DNA of 64,000 bases, taken from contig JBBKXJ010000389.1 of the NCBI GenBank assembly GCA_037969395.1, positions 1-64,000 of the forward strand. Reading direction: 5' to 3'. Positions 9,901 to 17,572 of the stretch are shown piece after piece (within the stretch, counting starts at the first letter, position 1; each line of letters starts with the position of its first letter). The position numbers were made by a program, and so were the translations under genes. This DNA is from JBBKXJ01 sp037969395 (GTDB lineage: Bacteria; Pseudomonadota; Gammaproteobacteria; Pseudomonadales; JAUIET01). The notes under the pieces are model-generated. The model made no database searches, had not been told where the DNA came from, and saw only the letters and a list, made by a program, of their open reading frames with translations.

Positions 9901-10370
9901 GTAAAAAAGGCGATACCATTGCCTTCGTCACACTGGATGATCGCAGCGCCCGCCTGGAGATCGCGGTGTTCGCCGATTTGTATCAGCAGGTACGCGATAA
10001 GCTGATTAAAGATACGCTGATCAGCGTTGAGGGTTTTGTCAGCGTTGACGACTTCAACGACAGCTATAAGATGCGAGCCAAAAGTCTGCATACGCTGTTA
10101 GAGTCTCGCCAGACCCATGCCAGGTCGTTACAGATAAACCTGCGCGCCGATGCGCTCGATAACGGCGCGCTGCAGGAGTTGAGTCATGTGCTGGAAACCG
10201 GCACGCACGGCACGGTGCCGGTAGCGATCAATTATGAAGCCGCCGGGGCCAGTGCGCAGCTGGCGCTTGGCGAGCAATGGCGGATAAATCCTAGTGATGA
10301 GTTTATCCAGCGGCTGCAAACTCGCTATGGCACAAAAAACGTACAGCTAACATTTGGCGGACAGCCCTGA
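6906..10370 (+). CDS. dnaE: DNA polymerase III alpha subunit
   Basis: Catalytic subunit of the replicative DNA polymerase (C-family). 1154 residues, against 1160 in E. coli. Order: PHP domain (1-270, starting LRVHSEFSLIDG), palm with the catalytic aspartates in PDFDVDF (about 399-405) and the GPGRGSGAGSLVAYAL loop, the thumb and fingers, a helix-hairpin-helix region (about 830-900, ARKVNRRAIEALIRAGAFD), and an OB fold (about 980-1060) with the tau-binding tail. Starts 24 bp after rnhB; both probably share the upstream lpx transcript. Confidence 0.98.
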   Translation: MFVHLRVHSEFSLIDGLTRIPQLAAKTVEDGMPAVALTDHANLYALVKFYRACQQHGVKPLCGADLWVADDADLDSLSLLTFLVQNDKGYRNLTRLISRAYQEGQRRGHVTIHKSWISSAAVEGLLVLSGAREGDVGQALLGGKAELAEQRLAHWQTLFGDRYYIELQRTGRAREEDYVHAAVALAGRFNCAVVATNDVRFLKRDQFEAHEARVCITEGRTLDDPRRPRNYSDQQYLRSPTEMAELFSDLPEALENSVEIAKRCNLLLTLGDYYLPDYPIPEGLTLEEFFRKESEHGLEQRLQQLARLQPEKIAQRREQYDQRLTFELDIINQMGFPGYFLIVMDFIRWAKQQGIPVGPGRGSGAGSLVAYALQITDLDPLEYDLLFERFLNPERVSLPDFDVDFCMEGRDAVIGYVADRYGRDAVSQIITFGTMAAKAVVRDVARVQGKAYGLADKLSKLIPFEVGMTLTKGMQQDASLREFVEENEEAAEIMEMAYQLEGVARNVGKHAGGVVIAPTKLTDFAPLYCDESGAGLVTQFDKDDVEQVGLVKFDFLGLRTLTIIDWALKIINRQRSAQGEGKLDINTLPLDNEAAFKLMQQAGTTAIFQLESRGMKDLIKRLLPSCFEDIVALVALFRPGPLQSGMVDDFINRKHGRAAVVYDHPSLEPILKNTYGVILYQEQVMQIAQVMASYTLGQADMLRRAMGKKKPKEMAKQKQIFCDGAETNGIDTKVAVGVFDLMEKFAGYGFNKSHSAAYALVSYQTAWLKTQYPAPFMAAVLSAEMQNTDKVVLLVEECRAMQLSIVMPDVNRGEFAFSVDDEQNIIYGLGAIKGLGEGPIESILATRERDGPVTDLFDFCCRTDARKVNRRAIEALIRAGAFDSLGTPRAVLMASLDDALKAADQTAKNQSSGMVDLFGDMHAASDDVYVKYQQVAEWSSRQTLAGEKETLGLYLSGHPIDEYADEVAQFNAVRLVDVRPGNTAQLVVGLIVALRTMKSKKGDTIAFVTLDDRSARLEIAVFADLYQQVRDKLIKDTLISVEGFVSVDDFNDSYKMRAKSLHTLLESRQTHARSLQINLRADALDNGALQELSHVLETGTHGTVPVAINYEAAGASAQLALGEQWRINPSDEFIQRLQTRYGTKNVQLTFGGQP

Positions 10371-10375
10371 TTTTT

Positions 10376-10394
10376 GCGCCCAGTCGGCGCTTTT
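10376..10394 (+). terminator. Weak hairpin between dnaE and accA
   Basis: A 5-bp stem (GCGCC at 10376-10380, GGCGC at 10386-10390) with a 5-nt loop is followed by only four T residues. It could be a weak terminator or attenuator after dnaE. A TAGAAT at 10401-10406, about 30 bases before accA, could be the -10 of an accA promoter, but no convincing -35 precedes it. Confidence 0.3.
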
Positions 10395-10435
10395 GTCATG
10401 TAGAATAGCCGCATTTTTGGGCTTTGACCTGTGAT

Positions 10436-11386
10436 ATGAACCCTAATTTTCTCGATTTTGAACAACCAATCGCCGAACTCGAAGTAAAAATCGACGAGCT
10501 AAGCCTGGTTGGCAATGACTCGGAAATCAATATCACCGAGGAAGTTGCCAAGCTTAAGGAAAAAAGCAACAAACTCACCGAAAAAATATATTCAGGCTTA
10601 AAACCCTGGGACATCGTAAAAGTAGCACGCCACCCGCAGCGGCCGTATACGCAAGACTATATCGCCCGCGTATTTACCGATTTCGATGAGCTGCACGGTG
10701 ACCGCCATTTCGGTGACGACAAAGCCATTATCGGTGGTATTGGCCGCCTGCTTGACGAACCGGTGGTCGTGATCGGCCAGGAAAAAGGCCGCGGCGTGAA
10801 GCAAAAAGTCGAGCGCAACTTCGGTATGCCACGGCCAGAGGGTTATCGCAAAGCCAAGCGTCTAATGGAACTCGCCGAGCGCTTTAAACTACCCGTATTA
10901 ACCTTGATCGACACCCCCGGCGCCTATCCTGGCATTGATTCAGAGGAGCGCAACATCAGCGAGGCGATCGCGCAGAACCTTGCGGTTATGTCACATTTAA
11001 AGACGCCAATTATTTGCACGGTAATTGGTGAAGGCAGCTCCGGCGGCGCCCTGGGTATAGGCGTTGGCGACCATCTGTGTATGCTGCAATACGCGACTTA
11101 TTTCGTTATCTCACCGGAGGGTTGCGCCAATATCATCTGGAAGACCTCGGACAAAGCACCGGATGCAGCCGAAGCCATGGGCTTAACATCCGACGTACTG
11201 ATGGAACTCGGCATTGTTGATGCGACCATTGAAGAGCCTTTGGGCGGCGCGCATCGTGATATTGATTTGATGGCCGAACGCATTAAAGACCACCTGGTTG
11301 AACAGTTAACGCGGCTTAAAGCCATACCGGAAGACGAACTGCTGGAACAACGCTATGCGCGCCTGATGGCTTACGGCAAGCCCTAG
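10436..11386 (+). CDS. accA: Acetyl-CoA carboxylase carboxyltransferase alpha subunit
   Basis: With AccD, transfers carboxyl from carboxybiotin to acetyl-CoA, making malonyl-CoA for fatty acid synthesis. 316 residues from the ATG at 10436, whose product MNPNFLDFEQPIAELE matches the start of E. coli AccA; a TTG four codons earlier is less likely. The crotonase-like carboxyltransferase core shows HPQRPYTQDYI, DELHGDRHFGDD, LTLIDTPGAYPGI and GEGSSGGALGIGVGD. Its position after dnaE is the conserved gammaproteobacterial one. Confidence 0.97.
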   Translation: MNPNFLDFEQPIAELEVKIDELSLVGNDSEINITEEVAKLKEKSNKLTEKIYSGLKPWDIVKVARHPQRPYTQDYIARVFTDFDELHGDRHFGDDKAIIGGIGRLLDEPVVVIGQEKGRGVKQKVERNFGMPRPEGYRKAKRLMELAERFKLPVLTLIDTPGAYPGIDSEERNISEAIAQNLAVMSHLKTPIICTVIGEGSSGGALGIGVGDHLCMLQYATYFVISPEGCANIIWKTSDKAPDAAEAMGLTSDVLMELGIVDATIEEPLGGAHRDIDLMAERIKDHLVEQLTRLKAIPEDELLEQRYARLMAYGKP

Positions 11387-11421
11387 ATGCTGTGCGCTCC
11401 CTTGATGCTGTGCGCCCCCTT
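11386..11421 (+). repeat. 18-bp tandem duplication over the tilS start
   Basis: GATGCTGTGCGCTCCCTT (11386-11403) is followed directly by GATGCTGTGCGCCCCCTT (11404-11421), with a single T/C difference. Each copy carries an in-frame GTG (11392 and 11410), so the tilS start region is duplicated and six codons are added. Confidence 0.85.
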
Positions 11422-12744
11422 GATGCGCAAACCTTCGCCTCACTGTTAGAGCCTTTTTTATCCTGTCATCGCTGGGTCATCGCCTATAGCGGCGGTCTCG
11501 ACTCGCACGTGTTATTGCACATGGTTGCGCACCTTGACGCAGGCCCGCCTTTGCTTTGCCTGCATGTCAACCATGGTTTGCAAACGGCGGCCAACGACTG
11601 GCAAGCACACTGCGCGGGGGTCTGCGGCGACCTGAGCATTCCCTTTCAAGCGTGCGCTGTTGATGTTGAAACGGTCGGCCGGGGAGGGCCGGAAGACGCA
11701 GCGCGTCGTGCCCGTTACGGCGCATTCGAGGCGCAATTGCGGCACGACGATTTACTGTTGCTGGCTCATCACGCTGACGACCAGGCTGAAACCATGTTGC
11801 TGCGATTAATGCGAGGAGCTGGTGCGCGCGGACTTGCAGGCATGCCAACTCTGAGGCCTCTCGGCACGGGCCGTTTATTTCGGCCGTTGCTGGCATTCAC
11901 TAAAGCGGACTTGCAGCGCTACGCTAAGCAACATGCACTACGTTACGTTAACGACAGCAGCAATGTTGATACCTCGCTTGACCGCAATTATTTACGTCAG
12001 CAAGTCTTCCCACTGATCGAGAAACGCTGGCCAGGATATACACAATCATGGCGACAGTCGGCCCAATGGCTGCGGGAAAGTACTGAGCTTGAGGCGGTGC
12101 TGGGCGCGCAGGATTTGATCGCGCTGGGCTGGCAAGTAGAAACTCCGGGCGGCAGCTTGTGTTTATCCGTGCTGCGTCGTCTGTCACCGGCGCGCGCCAA
12201 GAATGCCCTGCGCCACGCCTGCGCTACACTCGGGCTTACGCCACCTCCGCAACAGCAACTCAGCAGGCTATTGTCTGAACTGCCTGCCGCCAAAGCCGAT
12301 GCCCAACCGAAAATCTCCTGGGCCAAGAGCGAAGCGCGGCGCTTTGCGGGACGACTGTATTTATTGCCGCGTCTTGCAACGGTAGACAAAACGATTGAAT
12401 ATCAGTGGTCTGGTGAAGACCTGGCAATACCGGGTGTAGGTATTTTGCGAGCAGTAACGTCTAATAAACCAGGGCTGGCGCGTGATGAGCAATACTGCAT
12501 CAGACTGCGACGCGGCGGCGAAACCTTTAAGCCCCAACCTGGAGGCCACAGCAAGCTATTGAAGAAATGGTTGCAGGAAGCCAGTGTGCCGCCGTGGTTA
12601 CGTGACCGCACACCGCTAATTTTTAAGCAGGGCGAGCTGGTGGCCATTGGTGAGCTGTGGGTAAGCGACGCTCATTGTACCCGGCATGAAGCAATAACGG
12701 TGCGGATTGCGACATGGCAGTCATTGCCAACCGGTATGGCGTAG
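11392..12744 (+). CDS. tilS: tRNA(Ile)-lysidine synthase
   Basis: ATP-dependent enzyme that turns cytidine 34 of the CAU-anticodon tRNA-Ile into lysidine, changing its identity from Met to Ile. 450 residues. The N-type ATP pyrophosphatase domain has the SGGLDS P-loop at about 33-38, then HVNHGL and HHADDQAETMLLRLMRGAG, followed by the TilS substrate-binding domain and a C-terminal domain (LLKKWLQEASVPPWLRDRTPLI). The GTG at 11392 is 5 bp past the accA stop; GTG 11410 in the second copy of a tandem duplication is an alternative start. ldcC and yaeR, found between accA and tilS in E. coli, are absent. Confidence 0.95.
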   Translation: MRSLDAVRPLDAQTFASLLEPFLSCHRWVIAYSGGLDSHVLLHMVAHLDAGPPLLCLHVNHGLQTAANDWQAHCAGVCGDLSIPFQACAVDVETVGRGGPEDAARRARYGAFEAQLRHDDLLLLAHHADDQAETMLLRLMRGAGARGLAGMPTLRPLGTGRLFRPLLAFTKADLQRYAKQHALRYVNDSSNVDTSLDRNYLRQQVFPLIEKRWPGYTQSWRQSAQWLRESTELEAVLGAQDLIALGWQVETPGGSLCLSVLRRLSPARAKNALRHACATLGLTPPPQQQLSRLLSELPAAKADAQPKISWAKSEARRFAGRLYLLPRLATVDKTIEYQWSGEDLAIPGVGILRAVTSNKPGLARDEQYCIRLRRGGETFKPQPGGHSKLLKKWLQEASVPPWLRDRTPLIFKQGELVAIGELWVSDAHCTRHEAITVRIATWQSLPTGMA

Positions 12745-13119
<375 letters not shown>

Positions 13120-14199
13120 ATGAAAAAGCAGGAATTCAACTACCATCTGCCAGCGCAACTCATTGCGCAACGGCCTTCGTTACAGCGACGTGATTGCCGC
13201 TTGTTGCACTTGAATGGCGATTCGGGCGAGCTGCAGCATAAAACCTTTGCCGACGTGGGCGACTATTTGCGTCACGGTGACGTGTTGGTGTTCAACAACA
13301 CGCGCGTGATTCCTGCCCGTTTGTACGGTACGAAAGCGACCGGAGGCAGAGTTGAAATTCTGATCGAACGGTTGCTCGGTGAGCAAAAAGTGTTGGCCCA
13401 GGTGAGGGCAAGCAAAACGCCGCGAGCAGGAATGCGAATCGACCTGCACCGCGATCAGCAAGCTACGAAGGTGGCGGCAGCGGTACAGGTTATTGGCCGC
13501 GAACAAGAGTTTTTTATACTGCAATTCGACCGGCCGCACAAACCCGAAGAAGTGTTGGCCGAGTTGGGCCACATGCCACTGCCGCCGTATATCACGCGCG
13601 CCGATGAATCGATCGATGCAGAACGCTATCAAACTGTTTACGCGCAGCAGCCCGGGGCTGTTGCCGCACCGACAGCAGGACTACATTTTGATGAAGCGCT
13701 AATCGCAGAGCTGCGTGGGCGCGGCATTGGTATGGCGTTTGTGACCTTGCATGTAGGCGCTGGCACCTTCCAGCCAATGCGCGTCGACGATGTACACGAG
13801 CACCAGATGCACGCCGAGTATATCGAAGTCGATGAGCAAACCTGTGCGCAAATTCAAACGGCACGAGATAATGGCGGCCGCATTATTGCCGTTGGTACTA
13901 CCAGCGTGCGTTGTTTGGAGACGGCGGCTAGCTCGAGTGGCATTGCGCCGTACAGTGGCGATACTAAAATATTTATTTACCCCGGTTACGAGTTTCAATG
14001 CGTGGATGCGATGATCACAAATTTTCATCTCCCGGAGTCCACCTTATTGATGCTAGTTAGCGCATTTGCCGGTACAGATAATATTCGCCAGGCGTATAGC
14101 GCAGCGATCGCTGAGGAATACCGGTTTTTCAGTTATGGTGATGCAATGTTGATCGAGCCAAAACAGCCTAAGTCGCTAATGGCAGGCGTTAGTCAATGA
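13120..14199 (+). CDS. queA: S-adenosylmethionine:tRNA ribosyltransferase-isomerase QueA
   Basis: Makes epoxyqueuosine from preQ1 at position 34 of GUN-anticodon tRNAs, using the ribosyl part of SAM. 359 residues, normal size. Conserved stretches: FNYHLPAQLIAQRP at the N terminus, VLVFNNTRVIPARLYG, HMPLPPYITR, GAVAAPTAGLHFDE, LHVGAGTFQPMR, VGTTSVRCLE and TNFHLPESTLLMLVSAFAG. Its ATGA stop-start overlaps tgt, the enzyme acting just before it in the queuosine pathway. Confidence 0.97.
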   Translation: MKKQEFNYHLPAQLIAQRPSLQRRDCRLLHLNGDSGELQHKTFADVGDYLRHGDVLVFNNTRVIPARLYGTKATGGRVEILIERLLGEQKVLAQVRASKTPRAGMRIDLHRDQQATKVAAAVQVIGREQEFFILQFDRPHKPEEVLAELGHMPLPPYITRADESIDAERYQTVYAQQPGAVAAPTAGLHFDEALIAELRGRGIGMAFVTLHVGAGTFQPMRVDDVHEHQMHAEYIEVDEQTCAQIQTARDNGGRIIAVGTTSVRCLETAASSSGIAPYSGDTKIFIYPGYEFQCVDAMITNFHLPESTLLMLVSAFAGTDNIRQAYSAAIAEEYRFFSYGDAMLIEPKQPKSLMAGVSQ

Positions 14200-15314
14200 G
14201 TTGTCGAATGCAGTTTTCGCTGAGCCAGCGTGACGGCCAGGCGCGGCGAGGTGAATTGCGCTTTCCTCGTGGCACAATTCAAACGCCTGCTTTTATGCCG
14301 GTCGGCACCTACGGGACCGTGAAGGCCATGTTGCCGCGCGATGTGGCCGCGTCAGGCGCTGAAATAATTCTCGGCAACACGTTTCATCTTATGCTGCGGC
14401 CCGGCACCGAGGTGGTCGAAGCGCACGGCGGCCTGCACGGTTTTATCGGCTGGGATAAGCCCATACTGACCGATTCCGGCGGCTTTCAGGTGTTTAGTCT
14501 CGGCGATATGCGCAAAATTACTGAGCGGGGTGTGGAGTTTCGCTCGCCGGTGAATGGTGACGTAGTCCACCTCACGCCGGAAACCTCCATGCAGGTGCAG
14601 CGTTCGCTGGGGTCGGATATTGTCATGATCTTCGACGACTGCACGCCCTACATGGCGGATGTGGACCGCGTGCGCGAGTCAATGCAGTTATCGCTGCGCT
14701 GGGCTGAGCGCTGCAAGCAGGCGCATGGCAATAACGACGCAGCACTGTTTGGCATAGTGCAAGGAGGCGTTTATCCCGAGCTACGCACACAATCTTTGCT
14801 TGGTCTGCAGGCGCTTGAGTTTGACGGTTACGCCATCGGTGGCCTGGCCGTTGGCGAGCCCAAGCACGAAATGTTAGCAGTGCTGGACCAGCTCAATCCG
14901 CAGTTACCCGCCGACAAACCGCGTTATCTAATGGGCGTGGGCACGCCGTGGGACATTGCCGCCGCCGTGCAGCGTGGTGTAGACATGTTCGACTGCGTGA
15001 TGCCGACCCGCAACGCGCGTAACGGGCACTTATTTACCTCGCAAGGCGTAGTGCGCATCCGCAATTCGCGCCACAAGAAAAGCCTGCAGCCGCTCGATGC
15101 GGCGTGCGCCTGTTACACCTGCCAGAATTTCAGTCGTGCTTATTTGCACCATCTCGACAAGTGCAAGGAAATGCTAGGCGCGCAGCTCAATACCATCCAC
15201 AATCTGCACTACTATCAGCAGCTAATGCACGGTTTGCGTAACGCGATTGAGACCGGGCGGCTGCAGGAATTCATCCGCAATGACATGCCGGAGGAAGAAG
15301 TCAGAGATGTATAA
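14196..15314 (+). CDS. tgt: tRNA-guanine transglycosylase
   Basis: Exchanges guanine 34 for preQ1 in GUN-anticodon tRNAs. 372 residues, TIM barrel. Catalytic and substrate motifs: DSGGFQVFSLG, GGLAVGEP, FDCVMPTRNARNGHLFT. The zinc site CACYTCQNFSRAYLHH carries the expected cysteines, with a histidine further on. Start at 14196 overlaps queA by 4 bp; the ATG at 14208 (MQFSLSQRDG) aligns better with other Tgt N termini and may be the true start. Unlike in E. coli and Pseudomonas, no yajC-secD-secF follows. Confidence 0.96.
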   Translation: MSCRMQFSLSQRDGQARRGELRFPRGTIQTPAFMPVGTYGTVKAMLPRDVAASGAEIILGNTFHLMLRPGTEVVEAHGGLHGFIGWDKPILTDSGGFQVFSLGDMRKITERGVEFRSPVNGDVVHLTPETSMQVQRSLGSDIVMIFDDCTPYMADVDRVRESMQLSLRWAERCKQAHGNNDAALFGIVQGGVYPELRTQSLLGLQALEFDGYAIGGLAVGEPKHEMLAVLDQLNPQLPADKPRYLMGVGTPWDIAAAVQRGVDMFDCVMPTRNARNGHLFTSQGVVRIRNSRHKKSLQPLDAACACYTCQNFSRAYLHHLDKCKEMLGAQLNTIHNLHYYQQLMHGLRNAIETGRLQEFIRNDMPEEEVRDV

Positions 15315-15618
15315 GCTTTGCTTTTATGTGCCCGCAGAAAATCTTGATTCCGTCAAAAGCGCCGTTTTCGTAGCAGGAGCCGGTCGTATCGGCGATTATG
15401 ATCACTGCTGCTGGCAGACATTGGGAGACGGGCAGTTTCGACCGCTGCAAGGTAGCACGCCACATATTGGCGAGTGGGGCAATATAGAGAAAGTTGCCGA
15501 GTACAAAGTCGAAATGGTGTGTGCCGATGAGTTTATCGAAGCGGCGTTAGCCGCGCTGAAGACGGCTCATCCGTATGAAGAAGTGGCTTTTGACGTATGG
15601 CGACTGGAGCAATTCTAG
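15307..15618 (+). CDS. NIF3/YqfO-like small protein
   Basis: 103 residues starting MYKLCFYVPAENLDSVKSAVF. It resembles the stand-alone form of the YqfO/NIF3 insert domain, a CutA-like ferredoxin fold common in Pseudomonas and relatives. Hallmarks are GAGRIGDYDHCCWQT, GQFRPLQGSTPHIG, EYKVEMVCADE and AHPYEEVAFDVWRL. The biochemical role of the stand-alone domain is not established; a regulatory or metal-binding function is only a guess. It overlaps tgt by 8 bp and is probably co-translated. The frame is open further upstream inside tgt, but family length supports the ATG at 15307. Confidence 0.85.
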   Translation: MYKLCFYVPAENLDSVKSAVFVAGAGRIGDYDHCCWQTLGDGQFRPLQGSTPHIGEWGNIEKVAEYKVEMVCADEFIEAALAALKTAHPYEEVAFDVWRLEQF

Positions 15619-15636
15619 TGGGCAGGCAGCCTTTAA

Positions 15637-16044
15637 TTAGCGTCGCCTCAGATAAATTATTTTTGCGCTATCGGGTTTTTGCTCTGGCGTCTTATTAGCA
15701 TTTTTTGAGTCTTTCATGGCGCCGGCAGGCGCGCGATGTTTGATATCATTGACCGGTTCCAGACACAGCGTGTCGCCTTCTAATGCGACGTTAAGAGTCG
15801 AATGCAGGCGCTCGAACGATGCTTGCATCATGGCAGATATTTTAACGCAAGCCGCGACCGGGTTTGGCGCTGTCTGGCAGTGGGCGTCAATTTGAAATTG
15901 CAGGCCCTGCAGCCTGGCGCGGTTCTGCGGGGCTGCCTGGTCAATGATTTGCTGAGCGAGTTTACGCCGTAGCAGTTCAAGCTCATCTGGATGGTCGCTT
16001 GCCATTTTTCGCAATGTATCAATGTCGGGTAAAATTCTTTGCAC
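15637..16044 (-). CDS. DUF3135 family protein
   Basis: 135 residues, GTG start. The N-terminal 90 residues match the DUF3135 pattern: a predicted helical segment (LPDIDTLRKMASDHPDELELLRRKLAQQIID), then RLQGLQFQIDAHC and NPVAACVKISAMMQASFERL. The last 45 residues are polar, Lys- and Ala-rich and probably disordered, ending KIIYLRRR. No signal peptide or membrane segment, so it is probably cytoplasmic. No function is known for the family. It is transcribed against its neighbours, convergent with tgt. Confidence 0.75.
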   Translation of the reverse strand: MQRILPDIDTLRKMASDHPDELELLRRKLAQQIIDQAAPQNRARLQGLQFQIDAHCQTAPNPVAACVKISAMMQASFERLHSTLNVALEGDTLCLEPVNDIKHRAPAGAMKDSKNANKTPEQKPDSAKIIYLRRR

Positions 16045-16159
16045 CGGACTACTCCTTACTACTGTCAGTGTAAGCGCATCATCGCGCAGCGCCTACCGGT
16101 GACATATAGCTGAATGATCGCATATGGTTGATTTTTATACTACCTGTGACCGGGCTCAC

Positions 16160-16188
16160 AAAAAAACCCGCCGGTCTGGTGAAGCGGG
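16160..16188 (-). terminator. Possible - strand terminator between DUF3135 gene and nudL
   Basis: Read on -, CCCGC (16184-16188 on + is GCGGG) and GCGGG form a 5-bp stem around a 12-nt loop, followed by seven T residues (A-run at 16160-16166 on +). The stem is short. It could stop - strand transcription entering from the nudL side ahead of the DUF3135 gene. The rest of the 170-bp gap shows nothing I can name. Confidence 0.35.
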
Positions 16189-16214
16189 ATCGAACACGTT
16201 AATGTTGCAACCAA

Positions 16215-16796
16215 ATGATTTTTGATGAAATACGAAAAAGTCGGCTGCAGGACAAAATTCGCCATCTGCAAGACCCGGAACAGTCTGATTCGGCAGTGTT
16301 AATAGGCCTTACCGCTGGCGCCGATGCTAAAATTATTTTGACCCGACGGGCCAGCCATATGAATTCACACGCCGGCGAGGTGGCTTTTCCCGGCGGCAAA
16401 CGTGAGCCGGATGATTTATCGTTGCTTGCTACCGCATTACGCGAAACCGAAGAGGAAATTGGCCTGCCAGCGGCCGCGGTCGACGTGGTTTGTGCTTTTC
16501 CGCGCATGGTCACCCGGCATGGTTTGTCGGTTACGCCTTTCTTTGGTTTAGTGCCAGAGCAGCCTGTGTTGCTGGCCAATCCCGCAGAGCTCGATGCCGT
16601 GTTTTGCGTGCCGGTAGCCTGGTTGACCGATGCACGCAATTTGAAAATAGATGTGTTTAATACTGCGCAGGGTGAAGTTCATGTGCCCAGCTTTATTTTT
16701 GAAGAGTTTCGCATCTGGGGCTTTACCGCCATGATGCTGTTCGATTTTTTGAACCTGGCTTTCGCGGCAGAGCTGCGGCGGCCCGGCAAAGGATAG
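16215..16796 (+). CDS. NUDIX hydrolase, CoA pyrophosphatase NudL/NUDT7-type
   Basis: 193 residues. The full Nudix box lies at about 60-84 (GGKREPDDLSLLATALRETE then EEIGL). It is preceded by the LTRRASHMNSHAGEVAFPGG signature that marks the CoA-pyrophosphatase subgroup (NudL, NUDT7/8). These enzymes hydrolyse CoA or its derivatives to 4'-phosphopantetheine species and 3',5'-ADP. The ATG at 16215 has no clear Shine-Dalgarno. The gene heads a small + strand set with the gamma-carbonic-anhydrase-like gene and the DUF1289 gene. Confidence 0.88.
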   Translation: MIFDEIRKSRLQDKIRHLQDPEQSDSAVLIGLTAGADAKIILTRRASHMNSHAGEVAFPGGKREPDDLSLLATALRETEEEIGLPAAAVDVVCAFPRMVTRHGLSVTPFFGLVPEQPVLLANPAELDAVFCVPVAWLTDARNLKIDVFNTAQGEVHVPSFIFEEFRIWGFTAMMLFDFLNLAFAAELRRPGKG

Positions 16797-16834
16797 TTTG
16801 CTTAACACACCCAGGTCACTATGTTGGAGCCACT

Positions 16835-17374
16835 ATGATTTTTAGTTTACAAGACCGCCGCGTGCAACTGAACGGCGGCCCGCATTTTATCGCCCATAAC
16901 GCCACTGTGATTGGCAGCGTTACGTTACAAGCCGACGTCAGTATTTGGTACAACGTGGTGATACGCGCCGACCACGACGAGATTACTATCGACGCCGGCA
17001 GTAACGTACAAGACGGCGCCGTGCTGCATGTTGACCCTGGCCAGCCGCTACATATTGGCAAACGTGTCACAGTAGGTCACAAGGTAATGCTGCATGGTTG
17101 TACCATCGGTGACAATAGCCTGATTGGCATCAACGCCGTGATACTGAACGGAGCTAGCATCGGCAAAAACTGCCTGATCGGCGCCAACGCTCTGGTGCCG
17201 GAAAATGTGGTGATCCCGGACGGCTCACTGGTGCTGGGCTCGCCTGCGCGTGTCAAGCGCGCGCTCAGCGCCGAGCAGCAAACTGCGTTAGCGCATGGAG
17301 CTGAGCATTATGTGCAAAACGCTCAGCTTTTTTTGCAGCACTTGCGCGAGGACAACACGTTTGACGGCCGATAG
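16835..17374 (+). CDS. Gamma-carbonic anhydrase family protein (YrdA-like)
   Basis: 179 residues of left-handed beta-helix hexapeptide repeats. The signature DVSIWYNVVIRADHDEITI, NVQDGAVLHVD and VTVGHKVMLHGCTIGDNSLIG match YrdA/PaaY/CaiE-like gamma-class proteins. The histidines in VGHKVMLHGC and the one upstream are the expected trimer-interface metal ligands. Whether it hydrates CO2 cannot be told from sequence; many relatives show little activity or act as thioesterases. The end overlaps the next small gene. Confidence 0.9.
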   Translation: MIFSLQDRRVQLNGGPHFIAHNATVIGSVTLQADVSIWYNVVIRADHDEITIDAGSNVQDGAVLHVDPGQPLHIGKRVTVGHKVMLHGCTIGDNSLIGINAVILNGASIGKNCLIGANALVPENVVIPDGSLVLGSPARVKRALSAEQQTALAHGAEHYVQNAQLFLQHLREDNTFDGR

Positions 17375-17555
17375 AAGCAGCCCGGTTGCGTCACCGTGCA
17401 TAAAGAAGTGCACACTGGATGACAACGACGTATGCGTAGGGTGTTTTCGCAGCCTGGAAGAAATCAGAGCGTGGTCGTTAGCAACCCACGCTGAGCAGCG
17501 AAAAATTTTATGCCTGAGTCGGGCGCGCGAATTGGCAAGCGCTATTTGCAGATAG
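17361..17555 (+). CDS. DUF1289 family cysteine-rich small protein
   Basis: 64 residues from the TTG at 17361, which overlaps the upstream stop by 14 bp. The DUF1289 pattern is clear: SPCIKKCTLDDNDVCVGCFR, with cysteines at 13, 17, 25 and 28, then EEIRAWSLATHAEQRKIL. The four cysteines could bind a metal (zinc or Fe-S), but this is not shown. The family function is unknown. The open frame extends upstream within the previous gene, so the start is uncertain. Confidence 0.8.
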   Translation: MTADRSSPVASPCIKKCTLDDNDVCVGCFRSLEEIRAWSLATHAEQRKILCLSRARELASAICR

Positions 17556-17572
17556 AACTGCCTGGAGAGGGG

